The position numbers were made by a program, and so were the translations under genes. The notes under the pieces were generated by a model. The model ran no database searches. It worked only from the letters and a program-made list of their open reading frames with translations, and was not told the DNA's origin. Shown here piece by piece: positions 16,289 through 26,464 of a DNA stretch of 54,465 bases. Location of the stretch: positions 1-54,465 of the forward strand of contig NZ_JAPEHZ010000010.1 in NCBI RefSeq assembly GCF_028823685.1, given 5' to 3'. Position 1 is the first letter of the stretch; each line of letters starts with the position of its first letter. This DNA comes from Tenacibaculum sp. L6 (GTDB taxonomy: Bacteria; Bacteroidota; Bacteroidia; Flavobacteriales; Flavobacteriaceae).

Positions 16289-17032
16289 TTATTCAACTTT
16301 AAAAAGAATTGGTAAGGTATATTTTACTTTTACTTCTTTGTTGTTCTGCTTTCCTGGTTGAAACTGCGGAATTTTATTCACCACTCTATCCGTTTCCTTT
16401 TCTAATTTAGCGTGTGGCGCTCTAATTTGAATATTCGTAACGTTTCCTGATTTATCAATAATAAACTGTGTTAATATTTTATATTTTCCAGAACTTAATC
16501 CTACGTCTTGCGCAAGTACTGAATTAAAATTACGTTGTACATGTTGCTGAATTTTTCGTTCAAAACACTTTCTGTTTTCTTCTTCTGATAGTCCTTCACA
16601 GCCTTTAAATACTGGAGTACTTTGTACGTTGTTAATTGAAATTGGGTCCTCTGTTTTATCAATTATTTCTTCTTCTTTTTCCTGCGGAATTGCAGTTACA
16701 TCTATCATAGGTTCATCAACAGGCATTTCAATTACCATAGTAATTTCAGTATCATTGTCTACTACTTTTGGTTTTTGAATTTCTTTAAGTACCTTTTTTT
16801 TCTTTGGATATTCCGTTACCTGTTCAACTCTTTTTAAAATAACAGGCTGTTTAAAGCTGTAAACGGGTTCGTACAACTCACTACTTGAGGGTTTTAAAAC
16901 CGCTACTTCCTTTTCTGTTTCGTGCTCTAAAGCTAAAAAAACTATAAATAAAGTGAGTACTAAGCCTAACTGAGTAAAAATTGTTGAGAATTTTTCTAAC
17001 TGCTTTCTAGCATGTTTTTTTGTTGTTTTCAT
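16289..17032 (-). CDS. TonB-family energy transducer (second copy)
   Basis: A 247-residue protein with a short basic cytoplasmic tail, one transmembrane helix (about residues 17-36), a charged periplasmic linker of about 100 residues and a C-terminal TonB domain (VQRNFNSVLAQDVGLSSGKYKI, then KVKYTLPILFKVE at the end). It should couple the proton gradient, through ExbB/ExbD encoded elsewhere, to outer-membrane transporters. It lies downstream of a paralog with the same helix-linker-domain order and a near-identical C-terminal end (YTLPI.F.VE), so the pair arose by duplication. The linker is less Pro-rich than in the neighbour. A terminator separates the two, suggesting separate expression. Confidence 0.88.
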   Translation of the reverse strand: MKTTKKHARKQLEKFSTIFTQLGLVLTLFIVFLALEHETEKEVAVLKPSSSELYEPVYSFKQPVILKRVEQVTEYPKKKKVLKEIQKPKVVDNDTEITMVIEMPVDEPMIDVTAIPQEKEEEIIDKTEDPISINNVQSTPVFKGCEGLSEEENRKCFERKIQQHVQRNFNSVLAQDVGLSSGKYKILTQFIIDKSGNVTNIQIRAPHAKLEKETDRVVNKIPQFQPGKQNNKEVKVKYTLPILFKVE

Positions 17033-17082
17033 AGTGCATTTATTTTAAATTACTAATCATCTAAAAACAAGAAACATGCCAA

Positions 17083-17112
17083 TAAAAAAGCAATCCTGAA
17101 TGGATTGCTTTT
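17083..17112 (-). terminator. terminator between the two tonB genes
   Basis: An eleven-pair stem AAAAGCAATCC / GGATTGCTTTT with a five-base loop; on the minus strand it is followed by TTATT, ending the transcript of the upstream tonB copy. Confidence 0.7.
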
Positions 17113-17137
17113 AAGTTTTTATAAGTAAGATAATTTA

Positions 17138-17860
17138 CTACTCTACGTTAAATGTAATAGGTAATGTATAACCAACTCTTACTGGTCTACCTCTTTGTTT
17201 ACCTGGTTGCATTTTAGGAATTTTTCTAGCTACTCTTTCAGCTTCTTGCTTTAACCTTGGGTGTGGAGCTCTTGCTGTTACGCTAGTAATAGAGCCATCT
17301 TTGTCAATCTTAAACTGAACATAGATTCTCTTTTTTCCTGGTGATAAACCTAATTCGTTTGCTAATTCAGCGTTAAAGTTACGTTGTACGTGCTTTTGTA
17401 ATTGCTTATTTAAACAGTCTTTCTTTTGTTGTTTTGTACCAGTACATCCAGGAAATACAGGAACATCTTCAATAATAGCGAAAGGTACATCTTCTATTAC
17501 TTCTTCTACCTCTTCTACCTCTTCGATGTCTTCAACAATGATTTCTTCAGATTCATCAGTTTCTGTAGATTCGATGATTGTTTCTTCTACTTCTTTTTCG
17601 TCTTCTACTACTTCAATTTTTTCAGGAGCTGGTGGTGGTGGCGTATTTGGTTTTGGTTTTGGTGGCTCAATTTGAAGCTCGATTGTTTCTTCTTCAATTT
17701 CAGAAGCCATATTTGCCATACCTAAGTCAGCATATTCTTTATCATATGTTTTATTTTCGATAGCAACATACGTTACAAATAAAGCAAAAACCAAACCTAT
17801 TTGCATAAATAGCTTACTGTAATTTTCTAAGTTTGATTTTGGATTTTTCTTGATTTCCAT
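17138..17860 (-). CDS. TonB-family energy transducer (first copy, Pro/Glu-rich linker)
   Basis: A 240-residue TonB-type protein: basic N-terminus, one helix around residues 18-36, then a periplasmic linker with a PKPKPNTPPPPAPEKI proline segment and a very acidic repeat of Glu/Val (EVEEVEEVIEDVP), then a C-terminal TonB domain ending YTLPITFNVE. The linker lets the domain reach through the periplasm to the TonB box of receptors. It sits after vanZ and gcvH downstream of sprA, an arrangement I recall from other Flavobacteriaceae. Its C-terminal domain closely resembles that of the next gene. The acidic repeat produces long spurious frames on the other strand. Confidence 0.9.
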   Translation of the reverse strand: MEIKKNPKSNLENYSKLFMQIGLVFALFVTYVAIENKTYDKEYADLGMANMASEIEEETIELQIEPPKPKPNTPPPPAPEKIEVVEDEKEVEETIIESTETDESEEIIVEDIEEVEEVEEVIEDVPFAIIEDVPVFPGCTGTKQQKKDCLNKQLQKHVQRNFNAELANELGLSPGKKRIYVQFKIDKDGSITSVTARAPHPRLKQEAERVARKIPKMQPGKQRGRPVRVGYTLPITFNVE

Positions 17861-17923
17861 CCTAAATGTTTTTAATAGTTCGCTAATTTAATTAATTTAT
17901 TTCAACTTATACAAGCATAATCT

Positions 17924-18301
17924 TTAAATAGCCTCATTTTTCTTAAAAAAAGAATTATATGCAATAAAGGCTATTAAAATACCCGTCGTGTTTGCGATTA
18001 CATCTAAAATCTCTCCTGATCGATGTGATGTGATTGTAACTTGTAGAGTCTCAATAATTATGCCGTAAAAAGAACAACAAAAAACTATTAAATATTTACT
18101 AATTTTTGTTGTTCTTAAGGCTATCAACCATACGAAGCTTAGTACAAAATAAGCAAAAGCATGCTTAATTTTATCTAAATGGTTTATCTGTATGGGTGAT
18201 TTTCCTAGCTTTATTAAACTAAGAATAGCAATACCTAAAGTAATAAGTATTGCTATTGTTGTTAGTTTATCCTTTAATAAGCTCTTGATATTGTTCAGCA
18301 C
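17924..18301 (-). CDS. VanZ-like family membrane protein
   Basis: A 125-residue protein with four hydrophobic helices and the VanZ-family [14 protein letters not shown] and [16 protein letters not shown] segments. The family includes the teicoplanin-resistance protein VanZ, but most small bacterial members have no known role. The start is a GTG that overlaps the end of gcvH by 35 bases; no ATG lies between that GTG and the second half of the first helix. Such an overlap implies cotranscription with gcvH. Confidence 0.8.
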   Translation of the reverse strand: MLNNIKSLLKDKLTTIAILITLGIAILSLIKLGKSPIQINHLDKIKHAFAYFVLSFVWLIALRTTKISKYLIVFCCSFYGIIIETLQVTITSHRSGEILDVIANTTGILIAFIAYNSFFKKNEAI

Positions 18302-18647
18302 TTAATAAATCTGCTACTTGTGAATCGTCTGATAATTTTACTTTTACCATCCATCCTGCTCCGTAAGGATCAGAATTTATCAATTCTGGTTCATCTTCTA
18401 AAGCTTCGTTAAACTCTACTACTTCACCTGATAAAGGCATGAATAGATCTGAAACTGTTTTTACTGCTTCTACCGATCCGAAAACCTCTTCAGCTTCTAA
18501 TGTTTCATCTAAAGTATCAACATCTACATATACGATGTCTCCTAACTCACCTTGTGCAAAATCAGTAATACCAATAGTTGCTACATCACCTTCTACCTTA
18601 ACCCACTCGTGATCTTTGGTATACTTTAATTCTGATGGAATGTTCAT
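18267..18647 (-). CDS. gcvH: glycine cleavage system H protein
   Basis: A 126-residue lipoyl carrier. The [11 protein letters not shown] motif puts the lipoylated lysine at residue 63, and [11 protein letters not shown] at the start and [19 protein letters not shown] near the end are the standard flanks. It shuttles the aminomethyl group between the P, T and L proteins of glycine cleavage, or serves as a lipoate donor. The other gcv genes are not in the window. It lies 26 bases after sprA and overlaps vanZ, as in other flavobacteria. Confidence 0.96.
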   Translation of the reverse strand: MNIPSELKYTKDHEWVKVEGDVATIGITDFAQGELGDIVYVDVDTLDETLEAEEVFGSVEAVKTVSDLFMPLSGEVVEFNEALEDEPELINSDPYGAGWMVKVKLSDDSQVADLLSAEQYQELIKG

Positions 18648-18673
18648 TGTAATTATTTTTTATTGTGTTTGTT

Positions 18674-21600
18674 TTAATTTCCTAAGTTATATACTAAATT
18701 AATTCCTGCATTAATTGATTGTCTTGGAAAAGTAGTAGAAACCGCATACTCAAACGTTTGATGATTATAATAAAAAGAAGCAGTTAAATTACTTGTTAAA
18801 TTATAATCGGCGATAAATTTTAATCCGAATAACTTTTCTCCTCCTGTTATCTGGCTATTCTCTTTATCTACACTTCTTATCAACGTTAGGTTGTCTCTTA
18901 ACGAAACATCTGCTCTTAAATTTATGTCTCCTTTTAAGGTTTCTTTCTTTCCTGTAAATCTGGTGACAAATTTAACATCTCTAATCTTATATCCAAATCC
19001 TAAAACATATTCTGTTCCTTTAATATCTGTTAACGTGTTATTGTTAAAGTTTAAAGTTAACGTTCTATCTTTTCTTACTTCTCCTTTAAACGAAATAGAG
19101 TTCTTCATTCTGAAATCTACTTTTATTAATGGAGAAAATTCATCAATTAAAGTTGCCGACGAAATTAAGAGTTCTGGTTGATAATTACCAGAAGTATTTG
19201 TATTTGTTGTACTATTCGCATCATACTGTAAATTATTGGTGTAATTACCTATAGTATAAAGGGAATTATATCCGTGTGATAAGGTAAATGAGCTAAAGTT
19301 TTTCTTAAACCATTTGTACTTCATAAATCCGTTATAACGCAAAGTCCAGTTAGGGATTGGAATGTTTTTAAAGATTCCTGTACTTACCGAATTAGGACTG
19401 TTACCCGAATATGCTGCAATAAATGCTGGCAACATTGCTTGTTGTCCGTTTGTTTTAAAACCTGGATCACTGTTAGCCGGATTGGAATTGTTAGCAGTTA
19501 TACCTTGCTCATTAGCTAGTCTTCCTGAAATTTCTTGCCTATAATCTAAAAAGTTTTGATACAAGGTTTCATTATCTGTAAAAGCAGTTCCTAACATAAA
19601 GTGACTGATACTGTAATTACCCGTTTCAAAAGGTTTGATATTAGGGTCTTGCTCAAAACCTCCACTTCCGTTAGAAACAACATCTAACTGTTGTGTTAAA
19701 TTACTTGTTTGAATTCTGTTTCCTTGTAAATCGATAGTTAAGTCTCTAAACGGTTTTACTGATACCGTATAATCTAGCTTTTTATATCTGGTTTTAGCGT
19801 AGTTTTTACTGTAATATTCTTCGCCGTCATTTCGGGTGATTAACCATCCGTTTTCAATTGCTCTATTTAAAATGTCTGTTTGACTACCAAAAACAAATCC
19901 TAAAGTTGGTGCTAAACCTCCATCATAACTATTTCTTCCTAAGAATCCTACCGAAGGTTTGTATCCTTGTAGTAGTGTTCCGTTATTTTGAGCATAACTT
20001 ATTTTTGCTCTTTTTACAGATGTTAAAACATCATACAATCCTTTTCCTAGTTTTTGTCCGAAAGTAGCTTTGCTTTTTAACTTTACATTTTGTGCTACTT
20101 GATTCCCTCCTAAAGTAGCTGTTCCTTGTTGAGCTGGTTGTTTTTTTGCTCCTTTTAACAACAACTTATCTACCCCTATAATTTTATAAAAACGTCCAAA
20201 ATCTATATTGGTATTTAGGTTATGAGTATTCGCATTTTGAATCATGTTTCCAACTTCTTCAATATAACTTTGCGAACCTGCTTTCCAATCAAAGTCTGCT
20301 GTATAACCATAATCAGCATTAATAAAGGTTAAAAAAGGAAACTTATCTAATGGTAATTTATACGTTGCGTTTAGCTTTTGATGATAATTATCGGGTCTAC
20401 CAATACTAAAAAATTGATCGTAAACTTCTAGTTGTTCATCTTGTCCAAAACTATCATATATATAGTTGTTCGTTGCGTTGAAATTTAACTGTAACGATTT
20501 TGTTAAGTCAAAACCAACTGTATAATCCCAGTTAAATAAAAACCTACGCTGTATAAGTTCTGGTTGCGGTGTTAACCCAATATCTTGAATTAAATTTCGT
20601 GATTGTTGGCTATTGTAATTTCTATTAATTCTTGAATTTATTGCTAAGGTTTTAGGTACTGGATTAAAGTTTAAATCTTTTATAAATTGTAAATACCTGC
20701 TCTTAAATCCTTCTGAATTTTTAAATGGTTCAATAGAAAAAGGCACAAAATTGAAGTTGTAACTAGCTCCTGCCATTACATTTTTATTCTCGAACTTTTC
20801 AATATTGTAATCTTTATGAAACTCTTCGCTGTGTGCATAAGAAGCAGAGAAATTTTCTACATCGTAAAACTTTGGCTTTTTCTTACTCTCTGGATTCCTG
20901 TTTTTCTTTACATTGATAAAACTAATGCTTTTTCTTCTTGTATAATCTTGCGCATTTTTACTATTCGGGTTTTTATCAATCGCATCTTTTAATTCTACAT
21001 CTTGAAACTGCGGATCGTATTTTGGATCTCTAAATTCTTCACCATACGTATAACTCATTGGTACTTGCATGTTCCATTTTTTAGGCATCATTTTACCTAA
21101 CTGAACATTGGTTGCTACACTATATTGTTTAACCTCTTCAATACTTCGTTGCTGAACTCTATCTTCAACATTACCAAAACCAACGGTAGACATTCTTCCT
21201 GCTAAAGAAACATCTAACACATCAGCCATGTTTGCATCGGCATTTACTACAGCTGCCCAACCACCTTTATTATCAAAACCTACGGCACGTAATTCGTTAA
21301 ACCAAACTTCTACTGATTTTGGAGAAACTGTCTTGTTTTTAACTCCCAACATTATGGTTCTTATTTGCGCCAATGTCGGATTTCCTTTAACCGAAATATC
21401 CAATCCTTTAGAGCTTACACCAGCAAAAATGTTAGAAATAGGATCTCCTGTTGGTCGTTGGATTTTAAGGTTTGCTAATTCTTCAAGTAAAATATCTAAG
21501 TTGTTTTCAGTTGGCCAAATATCTGTATCTATAGAAGCATTTGATGCTGATATTTTTAATGGCTTTTCAATTTGATAGTAATTATCGTTTAAGTCGGTTC

Positions 21601-24600
21601 CTAAACGGATAATTGCAACCATATCGTCATCACCTGCTCCTTCTGGGGTATTCGGACTTTCGGCATGTAAAAACATACGTAAGTTTTTATACCTACGCAT
21701 ATCAATGCTAATATTTTTATAAATCGTTCGCGCCTGATCAGCTTCTAAATCGGTAACTCTTAAGGTTACAGATTGCTCATTCTGACGTTGAATTCTATTC
21801 GTTCCTTGTAATTCTTCTCGTTCAATTCCTGGAGGCAACGCGTAACGTTCTGGGTTTTGTTCAATACTTACAACTCCTACTTCAAACTTATTTAAATCTA
21901 CTGTTTGTAAAGGAACTGGTGTACCTGACTCTGGTAAAGTTTTGGTATATCTACGCCAATCTCCTCTAACCAATTCGAACTCTCCGAAACGTAAAACTAC
22001 TGGCATTTTAAATCCTGCAAGAAACATTCGTATAAAACGGATACTGTTAAAATCGGAAATACCATTAATACGTTGAAAGTCTTCTACATTTCTTACCGGA
22101 ATTCTAAATTGATACCATTTAACATCTCTCTCTGCTCCATTAAGTAATGTTACTCTTTCATTCTTAACATCTATAATGTGATTTTTATTTGTTCTTCCTG
22201 CTAAATCATTATTGTCTTGAGGTAAATCTGTTTTATTTAATGAAACCTCGTACTCAAAATAACTATTTACAGGATTCATCGTTTGATCCTTATTGATGTC
22301 TTCTGTATCTGGATAAGTGGTTGATGATGTTGGATACGATTCTCCTGATTGACTTGCTGTTGGCGAATTTCCTTCTGTACCGTTATAGTTTTTATAACGT
22401 GATAAAACCGAAGGGTTAGTACTTTCTATTGCTCCTCCTCTAAAAAATTGGAAATTATCTCCTGCCGGATCATCTAATCCTGCAAAAGCAGGAAACTTTT
22501 CTCTTTCTTCTTCGTCACTCAATCCGTCTAAACCAACATCTTGGTTTGTTCTTGCATCGTTACTAGAATCAAAAGCATATATGATTGATGGATTGATAGG
22601 CGTGGTTCCCCAAATAGATGTTTCAACATTTCCTCCATCTACTTTTTGTCCATCTTCAGGAAGTCCATTTTCATACTGTTTTCTTCCGTCTTTTAAAATA
22701 TCTTCAGAAACATTTCCTAAGTTAATAAACAGCTTTCCTACTCGGTTAGTTGGGTCATCTGGATTAACTCCTGCTGGCAATCCTTCTTCCGCAGTAATTG
22801 AATAATTATCATACGGATCCATTAACCAAAACTGAATGTACTCTACGTTTGCTTGCTCAAAATTATTGGTGGTTAATGCTCGCATAATACCTCCCCAACG
22901 CTCTTCTGGCAACACAGTGTTAGCATTTTCATTATAGTTATACGGACCTCTTTCTGCAGGATAATAGGCTAAATCTAATGTACGAACTAAATTTTGCTGC
23001 GTAATATCTAAATCTGTTTCAGGAAATAACTCATTGTAACGTATTTGACGAACTTCATCTCTCGACAACTCATTTTCATCAATATTACTTGGTCTGTTTC
23101 CGCTTCCGTAGAATAACTGATCAACATTATACCATGCTAATTTTCCTCTTTTATAATTGTATTCTAAACCAAAAGCACCACCATCAAATCCTTGCGATTC
23201 TGGCGTACTTGCTAAAAACCATTGTTGTGGTGAGCTTAAGTTGATTGGAATTTGAGAAGCTTCAAAATCATCTAAATATGAAGTTGCTGTGCCGTCTACA
23301 TTGATTCCGCTTGGAGCACCTGGTAATAAATAAGCCATATCTGCTCTTACCGAAACATTTGAAGGTACTTCGGTTTCTACGAATGGCAGTTTGTTTGCTA
23401 ATTTAGTTAAATAAGGTACTTCAGAAGAGTAATCTAAATTTAACCCTAACATGATATTATCAATAGGTTCTCCACCAAAATTTACTTTGGGTGTAATTGG
23501 TTTTTCGCTAACATTTAAAAAGGTTCCTCCTAAAATAAAATCGTCTGAAAAACGATGCTCTACATCTACTCCAATAAACGTTTTTCTTTGTTGATTGAAA
23601 AAGGTATTATTTTCTACGGAAGCATTAATTGGAATTCCTGATGCTTCTAAACCTGGATCTAAAATTTGTACACGACCTAACTGATAATCTACCACGTAAT
23701 CAACTCCTTCAACTAGTTGTCTTCCTCCTGCTGTAACACGTACTGAACCTCTTGGAACATTGAATGCTCCTAAAGAAATTCCTCTACTAGTTTCCGATTT
23801 AAAATATCCTTTTAAAAAGAATTTATCTAGATTTTGATATTCGTTTTTTGCTTGAATCTTAGTAGTTAAATACAATTTCTCAAAACCATATTTTTCTTGA
23901 TCAAGCGGATTCGTTAACTTTAGTAATAAATCTTCTCCAAATGGTTCTGGTTCGGGAAACAAAATATATCCTCTTTCAGAATTTACCGTAATTCCTTCTA
24001 CATAATCAAAAAAACCATCTCCATTCGTAACTGCATACTCACTTTGGTCTAGCTTATCTAAATTCAGTAACCTTAATAAAGGCTCGTTCTTTAACGCCGT
24101 AGTTGTCGCGTTTTGTAAGGTGTTTTGTAGTGTTCCTGTTTCGTCATCTCGATACAATAACTCGAAACGGAAACCATCACGTTGTAACGGAAATGCTCCT
24201 AAAGCATACACATTTTTCATCATTAAACGCCAGGTAGGAAAAGGCTCACCAGGATTCGTTGGTGTTGATGTTCCTGGACGAACTGTGTTTAAAATTTCAC
24301 TACGTAATAATTTTACGGCAATGTTTGATGGCGCTACAATTCCGTCGTTTGAAAATTCACCTACTTTAAAAACTGTTTCGTTATTAGATGCACCAACAAC
24401 AGTATACTCAAAAGCTACTGCTAAAACTTCTCCGTCGTTTAATCGTCGGTTTAACGAAATAAATCCTAACTGCGGATGCAACTTAAACTCATTAGGTTGT
24501 AACCTACGAGCATTTTGTAAATACGTATAGTTAAACCCTTGTCGAGCCGGAACACCAATACCGTTTATGGCATTATCTACCGTTGCAACATCTCTAATTC

Positions 24601-25795
24601 CTCCACTAGTAGCAGTTAATAAAGAACTTAAATTGTTTACTCCGTTATAAGGTAAAATCGCAGAATTAGCAGATACTGCTCCTGGAGTAGTGATAATTTC
24701 AGACGGATTCACCTCATTGTCATCATCTGACTCTCCTAAATCGGCAAAAGCAACAATGCTACGATAATCGCTTACATTTTGGTTTCTATTCGTTACCCAA
24801 ACTTCTATACGAGTAATGTTTATCGGGCTATTAATTAGCGGGTATCTTTCTAATGCTTTTGAGTAATTTTCTCTAAAATATTGCGATAAGAAGAAGTGGC
24901 GATCATTATCATAGTCAGAAGCTCGTAACTCAAAAGGTTCAATCGTTGCCCCTCCTTCGGCTATTACCGTTTTAGACTGTGAATTTTGTTGTGAAAAAGC
25001 AGCTGTAACATACGTCTTACCGAATTGCAATTGTGTTTTTACTCCAAATAACGATTGCGCTCCGTTAATTAATGAGTTTTTAATCGGCATACTAATATTA
25101 CCCGCTTCAATATTTCTTATAATATCGTCTTCGGTAGGTGTGTACTCTAATTTTATAACATTTTGAAAATCGAAAGTAGACTGTGTATCGTAATTTGCGG
25201 TTACTTTTAATCGCTTCCCTACTTTAGCTTGTATACTCGCACTAATTTGTTGATCAAAATCAAACGTAAAACTACTTTGGTTTTCTACAGAAATTTGAGG
25301 GTTCTCATTATTTTGATAAACTCCTCCCAATTTAATATTAATTTGCCCTGTTGGATTTACCTCCACTGTATTTCCACCAAAAACAGATTCAAAAAATTTA
25401 GAATTTACATAATATTTAGGAAGTAAATTTTTACGAGCAGCATCACTTCCTTTTTTCTTCGGATTGGTAGCATCTACCTTTTCTTTGAAGTAATCTTTTA
25501 AATCGTTTTTTAAACGATACTCATCATACTCTTTTGGTGTCATAAAAATAGGGGTTCCTACATAGTAATCTCCTACTTTTTCAACAATCATAAACTTGTT
25601 CAACACCTTATCATAAGTAACTACTTTTTGACTAGGGTTACTTAAAAAAAGAGCGCCGTTTTGGTTGTTTTTAAAATTATATTTGAGAGGAACAACAGTA
25701 TCTTTCTTAACAGTTTTTGTACTATCGTTTTGCGTATTTTGTGAAAACGAAACAATACTTACTAAAAAAGCAAGTATTGTTAATAGTCTATTCAT
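18674..25795 (-). CDS. sprA: SprA, type IX secretion system outer-membrane channel / gliding motility
   Basis: A giant protein of 2373 residues. A signal peptide (MNRLLTILAFLVSIVSFSQ) precedes a mature chain rich in alternating aromatic/polar beta strands, ending in a terminal strand (INAGINLVYNLGN) expected for an outer-membrane barrel. SprA of Flavobacterium johnsoniae, of about 2400 residues, forms the 36-strand barrel through which type IX substrates and gliding adhesins leave the cell; size, context and end motifs match. The ATG at 25795 is chosen over a TTG 15 bases upstream because it places the signal peptide at the N-terminus. Neighbours ruvA upstream and gcvH downstream reproduce the usual flavobacterial order. 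Confidence 0.96.
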   Translation of the reverse strand: MNRLLTILAFLVSIVSFSQNTQNDSTKTVKKDTVVPLKYNFKNNQNGALFLSNPSQKVVTYDKVLNKFMIVEKVGDYYVGTPIFMTPKEYDEYRLKNDLKDYFKEKVDATNPKKKGSDAARKNLLPKYYVNSKFFESVFGGNTVEVNPTGQINIKLGGVYQNNENPQISVENQSSFTFDFDQQISASIQAKVGKRLKVTANYDTQSTFDFQNVIKLEYTPTEDDIIRNIEAGNISMPIKNSLINGAQSLFGVKTQLQFGKTYVTAAFSQQNSQSKTVIAEGGATIEPFELRASDYDNDRHFFLSQYFRENYSKALERYPLINSPINITRIEVWVTNRNQNVSDYRSIVAFADLGESDDDNEVNPSEIITTPGAVSANSAILPYNGVNNLSSLLTATSGGIRDVATVDNAINGIGVPARQGFNYTYLQNARRLQPNEFKLHPQLGFISLNRRLNDGEVLAVAFEYTVVGASNNETVFKVGEFSNDGIVAPSNIAVKLLRSEILNTVRPGTSTPTNPGEPFPTWRLMMKNVYALGAFPLQRDGFRFELLYRDDETGTLQNTLQNATTTALKNEPLLRLLNLDKLDQSEYAVTNGDGFFDYVEGITVNSERGYILFPEPEPFGEDLLLKLTNPLDQEKYGFEKLYLTTKIQAKNEYQNLDKFFLKGYFKSETSRGISLGAFNVPRGSVRVTAGGRQLVEGVDYVVDYQLGRVQILDPGLEASGIPINASVENNTFFNQQRKTFIGVDVEHRFSDDFILGGTFLNVSEKPITPKVNFGGEPIDNIMLGLNLDYSSEVPYLTKLANKLPFVETEVPSNVSVRADMAYLLPGAPSGINVDGTATSYLDDFEASQIPINLSSPQQWFLASTPESQGFDGGAFGLEYNYKRGKLAWYNVDQLFYGSGNRPSNIDENELSRDEVRQIRYNELFPETDLDITQQNLVRTLDLAYYPAERGPYNYNENANTVLPEERWGGIMRALTTNNFEQANVEYIQFWLMDPYDNYSITAEEGLPAGVNPDDPTNRVGKLFINLGNVSEDILKDGRKQYENGLPEDGQKVDGGNVETSIWGTTPINPSIIYAFDSSNDARTNQDVGLDGLSDEEEREKFPAFAGLDDPAGDNFQFFRGGAIESTNPSVLSRYKNYNGTEGNSPTASQSGESYPTSSTTYPDTEDINKDQTMNPVNSYFEYEVSLNKTDLPQDNNDLAGRTNKNHIIDVKNERVTLLNGAERDVKWYQFRIPVRNVEDFQRINGISDFNSIRFIRMFLAGFKMPVVLRFGEFELVRGDWRRYTKTLPESGTPVPLQTVDLNKFEVGVVSIEQNPERYALPPGIEREELQGTNRIQRQNEQSVTLRVTDLEADQARTIYKNISIDMRRYKNLRMFLHAESPNTPEGAGDDDMVAIIRLGTDLNDNYYQIEKPLKISASNASIDTDIWPTENNLDILLEELANLKIQRPTGDPISNIFAGVSSKGLDISVKGNPTLAQIRTIMLGVKNKTVSPKSVEVWFNELRAVGFDNKGGWAAVVNADANMADVLDVSLAGRMSTVGFGNVEDRVQQRSIEEVKQYSVATNVQLGKMMPKKWNMQVPMSYTYGEEFRDPKYDPQFQDVELKDAIDKNPNSKNAQDYTRRKSISFINVKKNRNPESKKKPKFYDVENFSASYAHSEEFHKDYNIEKFENKNVMAGASYNFNFVPFSIEPFKNSEGFKSRYLQFIKDLNFNPVPKTLAINSRINRNYNSQQSRNLIQDIGLTPQPELIQRRFLFNWDYTVGFDLTKSLQLNFNATNNYIYDSFGQDEQLEVYDQFFSIGRPDNYHQKLNATYKLPLDKFPFLTFINADYGYTADFDWKAGSQSYIEEVGNMIQNANTHNLNTNIDFGRFYKIIGVDKLLLKGAKKQPAQQGTATLGGNQVAQNVKLKSKATFGQKLGKGLYDVLTSVKRAKISYAQNNGTLLQGYKPSVGFLGRNSYDGGLAPTLGFVFGSQTDILNRAIENGWLITRNDGEEYYSKNYAKTRYKKLDYTVSVKPFRDLTIDLQGNRIQTSNLTQQLDVVSNGSGGFEQDPNIKPFETGNYSISHFMLGTAFTDNETLYQNFLDYRQEISGRLANEQGITANNSNPANSDPGFKTNGQQAMLPAFIAAYSGNSPNSVSTGIFKNIPIPNWTLRYNGFMKYKWFKKNFSSFTLSHGYNSLYTIGNYTNNLQYDANSTTNTNTSGNYQPELLISSATLIDEFSPLIKVDFRMKNSISFKGEVRKDRTLTLNFNNNTLTDIKGTEYVLGFGYKIRDVKFVTRFTGKKETLKGDINLRADVSLRDNLTLIRSVDKENSQITGGEKLFGLKFIADYNLTSNLTASFYYNHQTFEYAVSTTFPRQSINAGINLVYNLGN

Positions 25796-25816
25796 AACTG
25801 TTTTTTCCAAACTTTT

Positions 25817-26398
25817 TTATAATTTTTTCAACGCCTGCTTTATAAGTATTTCAACACTTGCATCAGGTGTTTCTTTTAATATTCCCCCTATTACTTTATC
25901 GGCCTGCTTCCTAACAAAGCCAAGAACCTCTAAAGCAGATAACGCTTCTTCTTTATTTGTATTGTTCTGTACTACAGAAACTTCATCAAGATCAAAGGTT
26001 TTTAAAACTTTATCTTTTAAATCAACAATAACACGTTGCGCTGTTTTTGCTCCAATACCTTTAACTGATTGTATTAGTTTTACATCTTCTGAAGCAATAG
26101 CTTGTTGAACTTCTTGAGAAGTCATTGAAGATAACATAGTTCTTGCAGTACTTGGTCCTACACCTGAAACTGAAGTTAATAATAAAAACACTTCTCGTTC
26201 CATCTTGGTTGAAAAACCATACAACGTGTGAGCATCTTCTCTAATAGATAAGTGTGTGTATAACAACACATATTCATCATTTGGTAATGATGAATATGTG
26301 TTTAGTGAAATATGGAGTAAATATCCTACCCCGTTACAATCTACAACGGCGTATGTAGGATTTTTCTCCACAAGCTTCCCCCTAATTTGTGTTATCAT
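25817..26398 (-). CDS. ruvA: Holliday junction branch migration protein RuvA
   Basis: A 193-residue protein with the OB-fold start MITQIRGKLVEKNPTYAVVDCNGVGY, two helix-hairpin-helix segments (LLTSVSGVGPSTA and LIQSVKGIGAKTAQRVIVDLKDK) and a C-terminal helical domain that contacts RuvB (ALSALEVLGFVRKQADKVI). It binds four-way junctions and, with RuvB, drives branch migration in recombinational repair. Length is normal. It sits between maeB and sprA with 21 bases to the sprA ATG, so sprA probably depends on read-through from this gene. Confidence 0.97.
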   Translation of the reverse strand: MITQIRGKLVEKNPTYAVVDCNGVGYLLHISLNTYSSLPNDEYVLLYTHLSIREDAHTLYGFSTKMEREVFLLLTSVSGVGPSTARTMLSSMTSQEVQQAIASEDVKLIQSVKGIGAKTAQRVIVDLKDKVLKTFDLDEVSVVQNNTNKEEALSALEVLGFVRKQADKVIGGILKETPDASVEILIKQALKKL

Positions 26399-26464
26399 CC
26401 AGCGATTTTTTTCTATTAGTCTAAAATAGACAAAATTATTTTTTAAAAAAAGTTTCCTAACCCA

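Noticed and set aside
17426..17763. Aromatic-rich plus-strand frames inside the tonB gene
   Set aside because: They are the reverse reading of the acidic and proline-rich linker codons of TonB, with Phe/Tyr/Trp runs and no start context.
18674..25795. Several plus-strand frames of 60-136 residues inside sprA
   Set aside because: They are scattered antisense frames in a long intact gene, without conserved motifs.
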